A DNA stretch of 64,000 bases from Papio anubis (lineage: Eukaryota; Chordata; Mammalia; Primates; Cercopithecidae): NCBI RefSeq assembly GCF_008728515.1, contig NC_044989.1, positions 81,493,754-81,557,753 on the forward strand, in the 5' to 3' direction. The notes under the pieces are model-generated. The model was not told where the DNA came from. It did no database searches and was given only the letters and a program-made list of their open reading frames with translations. How positions within the stretch are numbered: the stretch's first letter is position 1; every line of letters begins with the position of its first letter. Positions 23,935 through 36,887 of this stretch are shown piece after piece. The translations under genes and the position numbers were made by a program.

Positions 23935-26115
23935 GCGCATTACATAGATCATTCACCATGATCAAGTGGGACTTATACCTGGAGTGCATGGATAACTCAA
24001 TATACACAAATCAATATGTGTGATACATCACATCAGCAGAATGAAGGGCTAAAACCATGTGATTTTCTCAACAGATGCAGAAAAAGCATTTGATAAAATT
24101 TTACATTCCTTTATAATACTAACCCTCAACAAACTAGGTATAGAAAGAGAGTGGTTCAACACAATACAGGCCATATATTACAGACCAACCACTAAGATTA
24201 TACTGAACACAGACAAGCTGAAAACTTTTTCTCTAAGAATTGGAACAAGACGAGGATACCCACTCTCACCACTCTTATTCAAATTGTTTTTGAGGTCGTA
24301 GCCAGGGAATTTAGGGGCCAGAGAAAGAAGCAAAAAAGGAAATCCAAACTGGAAAGAAAGAAGTCAGGTTGTCCCTGTTTGCAAAGGATATGATTTCATA
24401 TAGAGAAAACCCTAAAAGTGCAACCAAAATACTTTCAGAATTGATACAGAAATTCAGTAAAGTTGCAGGACATAAAATTGACATATAAAAATCAGTAGCA
24501 TTTCTATACACTGGAAAGTGAAATAATGGAAAAATAACTCAAGAAAGAAATTCCATTTATAATAGCTAAAAAATTAATAAATAAAAATCAAGGACTAAAT
24601 TTAACCAAGAAGTCAAAAGAGCTCTAAAGGAAAACTAGAAAACACTGATGAAAGAGATTGAAGAGGTCACCAAAATAACCAGAGATATAGCTCGTGTTTA
24701 TGAACTGGACAAATTAATATTGTGAAAATGACCAAAATATAAAGAGCAATCTACAGAGTCGATGCAATCCCTATCAAAATATCAATGATACTATTCACAG
24801 AAATAAAAAATACCTTAAAACTCATACGGCACTGCAGAAGTCCCTAAATCACCAAAGCAATCCTGAACAAAAAGAACAAAGCTGAAGTCATCACACTACC
24901 TGACTTCAAAATACACTCTAAAGCTATTTTCATTCGCGTCCGTGTGAAGAGACCACCAAACAGGATTTGTGTAAGTAACAAGGCTGCTTATTTCACCTGG
25001 GTAGATGCAGGTGGGCTGAGTCCAAAAAGAGAGTCAGTAAAGGGAGATAGAGGTGGAGTCGTTTTATAGGATTTGGGTAGGTAAAGGAAAATTACAGTCA
25101 AAGGGGGTTGTTCTCTGGTGGGCAGGGGCGGGGGAGTCACAAGGTGCTCAGCAGGGGAGCTTTTGAGCCAGGATGAGCCAGGAGAAGGAATTCACAAGGT
25201 AATGTCATCAGTTAAGGCAGGAAGAGGCCATTTTCACTTCTTTTGTGGTGAAATGTCATCAGTTAAGGCAGGAACCATTAAGGCAGGAATTGGCCATCTG
25301 GATGTGTACGTGCAGGTCACAGCAGATATGATGGTTTAGCTTGGGTTCGGAGGCCTGACAGTTATAGTAACAAAAACAGCATGGTCCTGGCATAAAAACT
25401 AACACACAGACCAATGAAACAGAATAAAGAATCCAGAAACAAATCCATATATTTATGGCCAACTGATTTTTTATAAAGGCAGTGAGAATATTCACTGGAG
25501 AAAGGAGTGAATGCTCTTCAATAAATGCTGCTGAAAAAGTAGACATCCATATGCAGAAAAATGGACCTCTACCTCTATTTCTCATCATATACAAAAATGA
25601 AAGGAAAATGGATTAAAGGCTTAAATGTAATACCTGAAATTATGTATGTACTAGAAGAAAACATTGAAGAAACTCTTCAGGACATTGGTCTAGGCAGAGA
25701 TATTTTTGATAAGACCTCAAAAGCACAGTGTTACACAAACATAAATAGACACATGGGATTATATCAAGCTAAAAAGTACAACAAAGGAAACAACAGTGTG
25801 ATGAGGCAACCTATTTGCAAATATTTGTAAACTATTCATCTGACAACTGATTAATAACCAGAATATAAAAGGAACTAAAACAGGCAAAAGAAACAAAAAC
25901 TGATTAAAAAGTGGGCAAATGATCTGAACAGACATTTCTCAAAAGAAGACATAGGAATGGCCAACAGGCATATGAAAAACTGCACAACATCACTAATCAC
26001 CAGAGGAACGCATATCAAAACCTTAATGAGATGTCATCTCTGTCCAGTTAAAATGGCTATTATCAAAAAGATGAAAAGTAATAGATGCTGGCAAGAATGC
26101 AAAGAAAGGCGGTTG
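23935..26115 (+). pseudogene. L1 ORF2 reverse transcriptase and C-terminal part, broken
   Basis: The sense frame at 24,059-24,301 reads through an RT block with DAEKAFDK and GTRRGYPLSPLLF, the L1 equivalents of GTRQGCPLSPLLF. Downstream frames at 25,561-25,830 match the ORF2 C-terminal region (GLNVIPEIMYVLEENIEETL). The reading frame is broken several times and is split by an LTR at 24,928-25,360. The L1 text stops abruptly near 26,115, before the ORF2 end and 3'UTR. L1 ORF2 supplies endonuclease and RT for retrotransposition. This copy is inactive. Confidence 0.85.
24928..25360 (-). mobile_element. LTR7-type (HERV-H) solo LTR, antisense
   Basis: The right end 'ggttcggaggcctgaca' is the reverse complement of the TGTCAGGCCTC start of HERV-H LTRs. 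The left end 'gcgtccgtgtgaagagacca' is the reverse complement of their U5 end. 433 bp, no internal region, so a solo LTR. Flanking L1 gives gctat before and gttat after, a 5-bp target duplication with one change. Internally, 'gtcatcagttaaggcagga' is repeated 51 bp apart (25,201 and 25,252), with a third partial copy at 25,278. The LTR7 subtype was not determined. The 73-codon frame inside it is not a gene. Confidence 0.85.
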
Positions 26116-26555
26116 GTAGGACAAGGCTTGTTTAGGCACTTTAAGCAAGAATAATGTTTGTATTTTAAAATGCTTATATAAGAGGTCTGTGTGGTTTCTG
26201 AATTCTGCTTCTGCACTATTTCAAAGGGACTTCTTTTCTATTTATTTTTATTTTTGCTGAAATCCAAGGAAAATTGGAATTGAATGTAAAATCACAACCT
26301 CAAAGGCAACAGTTGGTGATAAGGATGCTATGCCTTATGTGAAAAACACTTAAAGAATTTAATTAGTCACCTGGCAAATTGAGAGCAGTATGAGCTAAAT
26401 GGACTTTGATATTTTCCCTTGGTTAAGTCCTGACTGCTTTCTTCTCTCTATTTGTGTCATTTTTGTTAATAGTTTATAAGGAAAGTTCATGGTTGACGAG
26501 GCCAGATGGGTCCTGAAAATATTGGAACATAAAATAATTAAGGCTTAAAGATAGG
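26116..26555. other. Unassigned sequence
   Basis: Nothing recognised. Short T/TTTA-rich stretch at 26,238-26,254. Confidence 0.5.
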
Positions 26556-26559
26556 CTTT

Positions 26560-26700
26560 TTCTTGGGCCGTGACGTAGTAGAAAAAGCCCTGGACAAGGA
26601 GATTGGAGGTCTGCTTTGAAACTCAATTCTGCCACCAATCATTGACCTTGCAAATCATTGTTTCTCTGGGCCTCAGTTTGAATGTTCTGCCTCTTCTAGT
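26560..26700 (+). mobile_element. MIR SINE fragment, sense
   Basis: 'ttgaccttgcaaatcattg' followed by 'ctctgggcctcagtttgaat' matches the MIR core. Ends are approximate. Confidence 0.7.
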
Positions 26701-26859
26701 ACTACCAATGGATACTATTTTTTTAATACTCAAAATGTGATAGCATGTCAAAGTTAATACACCTATGTCTTTATCTGTAATAATTCATTTAACACACACT
26801 ACTCTAAAACAAAAACTCTATTTTCTATAAGTAAAATAAGACTCTATAAACTCTATTTC

Positions 26860-27005
26860 CTCTAAGGTGGGAAGTATTACTCCTGGTTAAAATACAAACA
26901 AATACACTTGAGAAAACTAAGAATCAATGAACTTAAGTAACATTATCAAGATCACGCAGGTGGAAGCAAATTCAGGTCTGTTTAAATCCAAAGCAGTAAA
27001 TATTG
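26860..27005 (-). mobile_element. MIR SINE fragment, antisense
   Basis: 'ttaagtaacattatcaagat' then 'cacgcaggtggaagcaaatt' is the reverse complement of the MIR core. Diverged. Confidence 0.65.
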
Positions 27006-27057
27006 TCTTGATGATTGCTTTATTGTAATTTTATTGATTAGCATATTATTATTGTAT

Positions 27058-27612
27058 AGGTTAGTCCTTTTCTTTTCTGTGGGGGATACATTCTAGGACT
27101 CCCAGTGAATGCCTGAAGCCTCGGATCATACTGAACCCTATACATACTATGTTTTATCCTATACATACATACCTGTGATAAAGTTTAATTTATAAATTAA
27201 GCATAAGAAAAGATTAACAATGAAAAATAATAATAAAATGGAACAATTATAACAATATGCCAGCATTACTACTGTTGCACTTTGGGGCCATTATTTAGTA
27301 AATTAAAGATTACTTGAACACAAGCACTGCAATACCACAACACCCAATGTGATAACTGAGGCACCTACTAAATGACTAATGGGAAAATAGTGTATATAAT
27401 TTGGATACACTAGATAAGGGGAGGATTCACATCTCAGGTGAGATGGAGCAGGAAAAGTGTGAAATTTCATCATGCTACTCAGAGTGGCACAAAATATAAT
27501 AGTTGTAAATTATTTATTTCTGGAATTTTCCATTTAATATTTTCAAACCGTGGTTGACTGTGTGTAACTGGAACCACAGCAAGTAAAACTGCAGATAAGG
27601 AAAGACTACTGC
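27058..27612. mobile_element. Tigger/pogo-type DNA transposon (non-autonomous)
   Basis: It starts 'ggttagtccttttc' with 'gtgggggatacattctagga' and ends 'gcagataaggaaagactact', which are imperfect terminal inverted repeats of a Tigger-like element. Internal text such as 'cctatacatacatacctgtg' fits. No transposase frame remains. About 555 bp. The exact family (MER44/Tigger group) is uncertain. Confidence 0.75.
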
Positions 27613-30288
27613 ATGTGCAACAGAATGCAAAATAATTAGTAGTTTATTATGTGATTTCCTTGAATACATAGCATATGACAATGATAAATATTTCTTATTT
27701 CAGATCAAAAACTTCTTACCAACCAGATTGACGTTGATGCTGCTTCAATCTAGCTGCTTCTCATAGGGTATTTTGCTTACTTTCTTTTTATATTACATTC
27801 CCCCCATTGATTTTATTTGGGTGATTCATAGAGTTTTTCCTCGTTTCCTATATAATTCTGTGAGAATTATATAAAACATTTACAGCTCTTAGACTATGTT
27901 AAGGTCTGTGGTGCTATATGTGGTTAGAGAGAGAGATTTCCTTAATGTCCATGGGTATATGTAAGTTCACAGTGTCTTAGCCCCTTGCAGTGTCTCCACA
28001 TCTTCATATTCTCTAAGTGAATTTCCAAGAAAGCTGTGCATGATGTTTGGCCATGTTTACTTATCCAGGGACCATAAAATTGGGGGATGGAAATGTTGAG
28101 CTCTCAATCATAAATGACTTTTAACCTGAATTTTTTCTTACTCTAAATGAGGTCTTGGAAATATGATAAACATTTTTCCCAAACAAGGTAATTACCAGGT
28201 TTATTGCATCAAGTAGCCCTGTGTGATTTCCACTTCAATTGCACTCCTTATATCAAGCAGTACTTGAACAACAGCAATTTGGCTTTTCATATTTGGACTC
28301 TCAAACAACCAAAGTGAGAGTATGCTTAACACCAGAAAATGATCACTCTTTAGTGGCAAAATTGTGATGTTTGAAAGTTATTGCCAAGAGCTTTGGAATT
28401 TTTATAGAGAATTCCAGGAAGGCAGAGGTTTCTGAGTGATATGGTAATTACTCAGAAGAACTCTTTTCCTTTGGGGTCAAACACTGCTCTTTAATTTCAT
28501 AAAAATGTCAATAAGCCATGAGAGTTCCATTTTTAAAAAATATTTGCATGATCTCTTGTATTGATGCTACATAAGAAAATGAAGGGAATTCTATTATTAT
28601 TAAGGGATTGAGTGTGTTTCCTTTCTTTTGTTTATGCTTATTAGGCAGATCACACAAAATTTCTTTTTCTTTTTCTGGAAATAATGTGAGATCCTTAGAA
28701 AGGTAATCTCTTGGCTCTCCCTATATAGGCTACCTGGGACATCAAAATTGACAAACCCAGTAATGTATATACAACATAAATGTAAAGTGTTTGGGCATTT
28801 GTGTTATAAAGGGTGTTAGATCTTCTACAAAGAAACAATTTCTCAGAAATAAATTCCTATATATTTAAAAATATTTCTTAGATAATAATTGCTTTATTTA
28901 TTCTTGGTTTTAAAATTTGAAAACTGAGATCCTTGTCTTGGTATTTAAGATACTGTACAATTTTTTTTTCTATTTGCCATTGTGGCACAGACAGATGAGT
29001 CCTACCCATGCCTCTGATTAGTCACGGTGATGAAACCAGATTTGAGTACGAACTCTGATAGAGAGTCTCATAAGTCATTTGAGCCTACTATCTAAGGGAA
29101 CATCTCCATATTAATCAGTGTTTATAATTTCCTACTCTCATATTGGCCTATCTAGTCATCCTCAAAATCAAACTATTGTTACTGCATTGGCTTTCTGTGC
29201 ATGAAAATATTAAGAAAAGCAGTTAAACTATTTATAAGAGAACTTATTATCTTAATTGTCCTCTATTTTAAAATATATTATCTAGGGTTTTAGAAGTCTT
29301 CATAAATACTTTTAAAATTATTATCCTATTGGTGCTTTTCTACAACTCATGTTTGGGCTCAAACTTCTTTGAGATGGAAATCAATATATGTAAATATTAA
29401 TACTAATAGATGTAGTTTCTCTGTGTATTGGAAGTATATAGAATATGTACTACTCCTAGAATATGTTAAGCTATGTGGCATCATATGTGGTTAGTATGGG
29501 GCATTAAAAAGGCCTGATATAAGAACAGTTTTTTAAAATCAGGTACAGTTTTTGAAAGTCCCATAACCACTAATTACATTTTCAGGCATTAGCTACCAAA
29601 AACTCATGGTGTAAATTCCATAGAATGCCTTTGCATAGTTAAAGTGCTGTACTGTTCCAGTTCTTCCATAGGCCTTTAGAAGAGGGGAGGGTATAGCAAA
29701 TACAGACCTTATATTATATTTTAAATAACATGAAGTATGCTAACCTAATGCTTTGTGTGTCTGTCTTCCTTCCTCCTGCCTCCCTATCCTAGCTGGTTAT
29801 GGAGACTGACACAAACCTAGTAAAAACATGGCTTTATTATGATTAAGTAAATATCTACTATCATTACGTCTCAACTTTTTCTGTGACCACCAAACACACA
29901 TGAAGAAAATCTGCCATTTTTTCCCATCAGCAGAAAAGGTTCACTGTTTCAGTACATCTGGACTGTCCCAAAGGACTGAGCCCCAGCAGGGAGGGCTGAT
30001 AAGCACTGTTGGTGGCTGGAGCATGAACAATTTGAAAAAGTCCCAAATTCCCTGTACATTTTTATTGATTCTCCACTCATTCCAAACCCTTTGAAAAATC
30101 AGTATATTTATTCAAATAAAGTAATCAAATATTTGCAATGCTGTCATCAACTGGATGCTAACAAACTGATGTCTCTCTCTTTTGTCTAGAATATCCTTCC
30201 TGATATGGTGAATTTTGACTTCTAGACTGGTACCTATATCTGCTTTTCAACTACTCTATATGGGATCATTCTTCCCCTCCTTGCTTTT
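27613..30288. other. Low-repeat, unassigned sequence
   Basis: The longest repeat-poor stretch here together with 33.3-36.2 kb. No exon, RNA gene or transposon recognised. A phrase of ~34 bp at 27,892-27,926 recurs in diverged form at 29,460-29,494. The open frame at 29,900-30,094 has no supporting features. Confidence 0.5.
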
Positions 30289-30332
30289 CTTCCTTCCTTC
30301 CTTCCCGCCTTCCTTCCTTCCTTCCTTCCTTC
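30289..30332. repeat. (TTCC)n microsatellite
   Basis: Tetranucleotide run with a single interruption (cccgcc near 30,304). Confidence 0.95.
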
Positions 30333-30360
30333 TCCTTTGTTCCTTAGTTTTACAGTAGCA

Positions 30361-30520
30361 TTTATGCCACTAGATCGTAATTTTATTTACTGTTTTTTCT
30401 TGTCATTAGCTTATGTTTTCCTTCAATGCAGAGGTTATGTCATTTCACCTTTCTATCTCAGATATTTATTACAGACATATTACATAATATGTGATTGATA
30501 AATGTTGAGAAAATGCAAAG
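30361..30520 (+). mobile_element. Possible L2 3'-end fragment
   Basis: 'gaggttatgtcatttcacc' and 'ttgataaatgttgagaaaat' resemble the L2 3' end in spacing and wording, but divergence is high. Confidence 0.35.
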
Positions 30521-31299
30521 ACAATGCATTTTCATGATGGAGACAGAGATGGGAAGAGCCTAGTGAGAGAATATGCTGGCTGAGCTCGTCTTCCTGAGGA
30601 ATGCCGCAGGAAGGGTGTTCAGCAAGGTGGACACTGGAGACTTGAGGGAAGCAAAAGGTTAATTTAGCAAAGGAGAAATTTTGCCATCTTGACAATTTCC
30701 TCAGGACTTGTCTTCAAGTAGCAACAATTTTATGGTTGTATTAGGTCACATGCTTAGAATGGCCCTTCATTGTTTTGGTATTGGGGTCATAAAATTCTTA
30801 CTAGTTTTTGAAGAAAGAATCCATCATTTTCATTATATACTGGGCCCAGCAAATTAGGTAGCTATTCCACTTTTTAAGTTCTGTGGAGCCCTTCAGAGAC
30901 TCACATAATTGTTGCACCTTAAGTGTTAACGTCTTAAACATGACTTCATTAAAGTGCTGTGGAAATGTCTAAGTTTGTAGCTCACCAGCACTACCCACAG
31001 GTGCTACTCACTGGCATCTCCCATATAGCTTGGCAACATGTAGAGCTGACAGGAAGAGGATTGATTTCCATTTTTACTGCCCATAGAAAGGATTTAATAA
31101 AACAGATTTCTCTCTTTTGCTTTTGAAATAAAACTCATTCTAGAAGACTTTTTGCAAGGAATGAGAGAAGTTTAACTTGGTTCAGGAAAAACTAAATAGA
31201 CATTCTAGATGGGATTTTAGGTGGCCTACTCTGCAGCTGGCTGAATGGTTACTTTTCATCATGCTGTACTGAGATCATCTATTAAGCAATTACAAACAA
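30521..31299. other. Unassigned sequence
   Basis: No repeat or gene recognised. A minus-strand 71-codon frame (30,480-30,695) has no domain. Confidence 0.5.
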
Positions 31300-31505
31300 C
31301 CAGTGTTCAAATTCCACTTTTATCATTTACTAAGTGTGTGATTTTAGGCAAGTTTATCTAAAGGATGAATGTCAATTTGCTCATGTGTAAGCTGGCGATA
31401 ATGTGTGCTGGACTCAGGATTGTCTTGCAGATTAAATGAGTAAATACGTGGCATATGATCACAGTAGTATATTGCATATAGTAAACATCAGTAAAAGTAA
31501 TTGTT
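31300..31505 (+). mobile_element. MIR SINE, sense
   Basis: A nearly full-length but diverged MIR: 'gtgtgattttaggcaagttt' near 31,336, then 'cagattaaatgagtaaatac' near 31,429, and 'catatagtaaacatcagtaa' at the end. Confidence 0.75.
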
Positions 31506-32124
31506 ATTAATATGGAACAAGGGTTAGTTAAGTTGTTCAGTTTGTGGAGAAGGGCTTAGAATGCATTTTTTAATAGGTAAAGAGGAGGAAGGAGAGTAAT
31601 AAGATAAGTATCTTGGCATGTAGAAGTCTAGTCCTAAGTACAATTCCATTCTAACTCTGTATATGCCCTTAAGCAGGTTTTTGACGTTCCTGCAAAATGT
31701 CAAGGGCTTTTACTACACATGACAACAGTGCTGGGAGGCTGGCCACTGGAGTGATGCTTATGATAAAACATTTTTTTAAAATTTATATTCCTTCAGATGT
31801 TTCCCATTGACTCAGCTGAGAATGGGATGAGAACTTAAGAGTTTACAGAGAACACATGGAAGCTTAACAGCCATCTGGTGTCCCAGGGGCATCTGGAGCT
31901 TTTCTCTGTAGGATGCATCATATGTGCTCTCTCCATTACTCTCTCACTTCCCCACACACTGGCTCAACACACAAAGACAATACACGCTCATGGTCAGACC
32001 TTGGCAAAATTGTGAAATTGGTGGAATTTGTCTTCTCAGTTCTCCATTTCTCAGTCCTATTTCCCATGTCCTTTTCAGAAGCTTGATGGCCTCTTATTTT
32101 TCTTATTACTTGTTCGCCTGCTAA
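31506..32124. other. Unassigned sequence
   Basis: No identified element. The 66-codon frame at 31,924-32,124 lacks supporting features. Confidence 0.5.
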
Positions 32125-32986
32125 TTAATTTATTCAACAAAGATGAAATACCTACTTGTGATGCACTCTGCTAAGTTCTGAGGATAAAGTAAGTGAGTCA
32201 GGAAAGGTCACTGCCTGACCCCTCCTGCTTGGTGAAATATACCAACATTAAATAATTTTTTAAATTCACTGGATTGTTAATAATTTTGAAATTCCTATGA
32301 AGGAAACTAATGGGGTGATGAGGTAATAATGAGTAAGGGGAAACCAGTTTAGATGGGTATATTAGGGTGCTCCTCTGGAAATATGACATTGAAACTGAGA
32401 CACAGAGTATCAGCTCAGAGTGCAAAGTATTGGAGAAAAGAGTATGGCAGGAAGAAGGAACAGCAAGTTCAATTATCTGGAAGAAGGAAAGGGTATTGAT
32501 GCTTTGAAGAAACAAAAGAAGTGAATGAGGCTGGATTGTAGAGAGATGGAGCTGGGGAATGGTCTCATGATGAACATTCCGGACCATAGTAAAAGGGCTG
32601 GATATAAATTTAAGAGAAAGTGGAAACCAGTGAAGATCTTTGATGAAGGAAGTAAAGTATACTAACTTATATTAGAAAAAAATCACTTACTGGACTACAA
32701 AGTGGCGAAAATGGAAGGAAAGAGATCAATAGTCCCTTATGCAACAGATGATAATATTTTGCTGGAATGGTGACAGGAGATAACAATATAAAAGTTAGAT
32801 TCAAGAATTATTTAAGAGGTGCAACTTATTTAATTTGATGATAGATTGTATGTGAAGATGAGGGTAAAAGGTGAAATCCAGGATAAGACCCATATGTTTG
32901 ACTTAAGCAAATAAAAAGGTAATGGTGTTACTAATATCCTGTCAAAATCTGTTTTAAGAAAAGAACAGGATTAAAATTCCATTCAG
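32125..32986 (-). mobile_element. L2 LINE 3' region, antisense
   Basis: It begins 'tttattcaacaaagatgaaa', the reverse complement of the L2 3' end. It continues through old L2 text such as 'gtggaaaccagtgaagatct' near 32,619 and 'gatagattgtatgtgaagat' near 32,840. The 129-codon minus-strand frame at 32,198-32,587 is within this decayed element and shows no protein family. Confidence 0.7.
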
Positions 32987-33300
32987 GGCCAGACATGGTG
33001 GCTCACGCCTGTAATCCCAGCACCTTGTGAGGCCAAGGCGGGCAGATCACCTGAGTTGAGGAGTTCACGACCAGCCTGGCCAACATGTTGAAACCTCATC
33101 CCTACTAAAACTACAAAAATTAGCCAGGCATAGTGGCGGGCGACTGTATTCCCAGCTACTTTAGTGGCTGGGGCAGGAGAATCACTTGAACCTGGGAAGC
33201 AGAAGTTGCAGTGAGCCAAGATCGTGCACTGCACTTCAGCCTGGGTGACAGAGCGAAACTCCATCTCAAGGAAAAAAAAAAAGAAAGAAAGAAAAAAGAA
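32987..33300 (+). mobile_element. AluS, sense
   Basis: Full-length diverged Alu with a purine-rich A tail (aaag repeats to 33,305). Target duplication approximately aattccattcag / aaatgcattcag. Confidence 0.95.
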
Positions 33301-33315
33301 AAAAAATGCATTCAG

Positions 33316-36257
33316 TTATTTTTTTTTTTTTCCCATTTCCTGCCACTAGGCATTTCACAAATGCGCTTTGGTGAATATGATCAAGTGAGAACAGTTCAAA
33401 GTGTTCTCTCTCAGTGAGCTTTGCATTTTAACAGGCAATGAAAACGTAAGCTAAATTCTAATATTCTACAAGCAGGAACTTTGATGTTTGTATATTTTTT
33501 CTTATTTACTTGTAGTAAATTCACATCACTTGGGCTAACACCTGTTCTGCTCTTACTTTTGTAAGATTTTAGTCACCAATCCCCTCTCCCTCTGTTGGCA
33601 GTGCACACTAATGAGCCCCAAACCCTAGATCATGCCTGAAATAGATGTCAGAGTGTCAAGGATGAAAATCAGTTAGGTGGAGTTGTGGAGAGGGAGATGG
33701 ACGCTGATAATGGGATTGGATTTTTCTCTTCTTCAAACGAAGAGTTTTGTTTGCTTATTTATTTGTTCGTTTGTTTATATGGAACAGCATTTCTTACCAC
33801 CATAGTCAGAATATATCATAATATTGCAAGAAGCAAGCTATAATCCAACATAAATTCTACACAAAATTCAGAGATTCAAGTTGGTAAACTCAGAGATTCA
33901 AGTTTGATCCTATTTGGGAGCGGGGAGCGTACAGCAAATACATGAGGAATAACACAAGTAAATAACATGATGAATGCTAGCCTAATGCTAGCATTTTGTT
34001 TTTTATAGTTATTATTTTGTTTTACAGTCTACTTTGCTAGATTATTTACTTTTTATTTTCCCTTAAATTGTGGTGTTCTTTTTTTCTTTTCCCATCTGCA
34101 GTTGCTCTGCTTTTATTCTTAATTTTCTCACTGAACAATTCCAATTACTTACTGGATTTTAATAAATGAGTGATTAGCTGATTAATCACAAACCTGAATT
34201 TCAAAAGCCCACCTATGCCATAAACCAAGCCCAACCATTGGCCAATTTATTTAATGACACTTTAAATAAAATATTTTAATAATATCTTAATAATTTATCC
34301 AAGTCCAATCTTTAACATTAATAAAAATTTGCCAGAAATGTGAAAGCCATCTTTGATTCCACTTAGACTGCTTTATTCATTTTTTAAAAGTAAGTAGTAT
34401 TCTTTTAAAGGCTTCTGAGGTATATTGTGATTTTCGGTTCTACTCTATTAAGATTTATTTTAATACATTATATTTTAATACACATTTCAAAATATTTACT
34501 GTTTCTCTGCTAGAGATACCAGCCTACTCAGAGATTGTGTATCTTCATCCTCTTAATGTCAGACTAGGCTGTCAAATTTGATACATACCACTTTTAGCTG
34601 ATACTTTTGGGGCTATTCTGTGAAATGCCATTCTCTCTTTTCCTTCTGCTGTGAGCTAGGTATACCCCAACTGGAGTGCATGCATATAGACTGAGGAAAA
34701 TATAATGTCCCAGATCAACTACTATAGTGAAAAATATGAGCAAGAAACAAACCTTTGTTTTTCGTAAGACCTTAAGTTTTTTTTGTAATTGTTGTATGTA
34801 ATATTGTAACAGTTCATTCTTCAAATCATCTATTTATTCCTAGGGACAAATCAAAACAGTTTTTTAGCTAGTTTTTTTCACCAGGTAGCATGTGTTAGCA
34901 CAAATACTACATAATATTATTTGAGATATTTGAGAAGTCATGTTGAGTTTTGTATGATTTGGATATTTATCATGATTTTGGAATATCACCAAAAAGTCAT
35001 AAAATAAGAAAAAAATCAGAAAGCTGTGGAGATTTATCAAAGTATATCTCTATCCAGAGTTGTATGACATGACAAATGAAAGTAATAATAGTACACATCA
35101 TCAAAGTAATAATGTTGATTGAATAAAATCAATTATATTACGTTCTTATCAGAATTTTGAATACATAGTAAGTGCTTAGTACATTTTAGCTAAGGAAAGA
35201 AACTCTAGTCCCTGGGAAGATATGAGGTCAAGAACATATTTCTCACTCTCAGAATGGTCAAGAGCTGAGACATACGCACTCTTCATACCTTTGCCATGAT
35301 AGCTCTAAATCCTTAAATGTGCTAAGAAACACATTTCACTTTACTTTTAAAAATTAAAACATGAATTCTTAGCCTCTGAATCTTGCTTGGTGTAAAAGTA
35401 CCTCGCCACTAGTTTGAAAGAATAATTGTACTTCTTTCATAGCTTCAGACATTACCAGGGGAGAATGAGGGTACAGGAGAGCATGTGGATCATTCCTTTC
35501 TGTTTGCACTGATGATCGATACATTCTACCAAAAATAAAGTATCTGTTTAATTCATATATTTGAAACGTGCTTCAGTGGAAACTCATTCTTTCTAAATCA
35601 TAATAAATATTAACAGATTTTTGAATACTATTGCTGCTCATTTTAAAAATAATATTTAGTTCAGTAACTAATGCTTTGGTTGTATATTTTTGAATTGAAA
35701 ATATCAGTGTACTAATTAATGGGCTTTCGGAAACTGAAAAAGATAACTCTCACTACTTACTTCTCCTGGCTCCTCTCTTTTGAATTTTTTGGTCCAATGC
35801 AAATCCTTTGTTTGATTCATGGTGTATTCTGGAGATGATTCAGGGAAAGGTAGCGGGGACCATTAATATCTTGCCTTGCCACAATGAGAATGATTCCACA
35901 GCACCACCATTTCTCATGAAGGATGGGTTTTAAATATGTATAGAGCGAGCTACTGTTTGATGGATCACAGCTATGACTCTTTCAATAAGAGAAAAAGCCC
36001 ATCCCTAAGCTTGACATTCCCCTACAGATGACACTCTAGAACTCTGCTCTCAATACACTTTTACTTAAAGGAAAAAATGACTGATGGCCAAAATACTCTA
36101 GTGTGAAAAATAGAGTATCCTCTGCTAAACTGTGGTGTTGGTGGAGATTCATCTTAAGAAAACCTGGTGTCTTCTTTCTGCCCAATCCTGGCTGATGGAA
36201 GAAACCAAATTCATACTACCTGTAAATTACTGAAGCTAATAATATGTGTTTCCTCAT
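33316..36257. other. Low-repeat, unassigned AT-rich sequence
   Basis: No repeat, RNA gene or exon recognised in ~2.9 kb. A small (TTTG)n-like run lies at 33,746-33,776. A local direct repeat, 'cagagattcaagtt', occurs at 33,870 and 33,891. Confidence 0.5.
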
Positions 36258-36306
36258 ACCACTACACCCACCCCCACACACCCCCGCTCCCCTGCACACA
36301 CACATC
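36258..36306. repeat. CA/C-rich low-complexity run
   Basis: 'acacccacccccacacaccc' and following (AC)n. Strongly strand-asymmetric. Confidence 0.85.
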
Positions 36307-36590
36307 CAATGCATAGGAGTTTTTTAACAACAACAAAAAATTAATCAGTCCCTAATGTAGAATTATATGTAGCTGGAAAGGGTTTTTTCTTTTTCACCCC
36401 AGTAGTAATTGGGGACAGGACAGTGTTTCTTATCTTTCTCCTCCACAAATTAAGGCTTTTTAAAAAATATATAGGCAAGAGAAGACAGAAAAAAGTGATA
36501 TTGGTGGTGTTTCTTTCGCCCCACCTCCCCAGAGACTGATGCTCAACTTCCCTAGGTCTTAGAACACTCTCCAAACATTTATTTGAGCCC

Positions 36591-36770
36591 TCTTATGAGT
36601 TGAATTAAGTCTCCCTCAAAAGATATACTGAAATACTAACCACTAGTACCTCAGGTTGTGACCTCACTGGAATTAGGGTCATCACAGAGATAATTAGTTA
36701 GACAAGGTCATACTAAAGTAGGGTGGGCTCTTAATCCAATATGACTGATGTTTTTATAAGAAGAGGAAAG
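36591..36770 (+). mobile_element. MLT1 LTR, 5' half, sense
   Basis: 'cttatgagttgaattaagtc' start, 'cctcaggttgtgacctcact', and 'ccaatatgactgatgttttt' match MLT1. The LTR resumes at 37,141 after an L1 insertion. Confidence 0.85.
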
Positions 36771-36887
36771 ACTAACATTTTTCCTTTACCCATACATCCC
36801 CTGCCCCTCTACCCCCAGTGTCTGCTGGCCACCATTCTACTCTTTTTTTTCTGTGAGTTAGACATTTTTTAGATTCCACATATGAAT
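36771..36887 (-). mobile_element. L1 3'UTR segment, inverted 5' part of a twin-primed insertion
   Basis: Antisense L1 3'-region text: 'ggccaccattctactctttt' and 'agattccacatatgaatg'. The adjoining segment continues the same L1 region in the opposite orientation. Confidence 0.8.

Noticed and set aside
30289..30332. Regular spaced repeats considered as a CRISPR array
   Set aside because: It is a simple TTCC microsatellite without spacers, and the DNA is primate.
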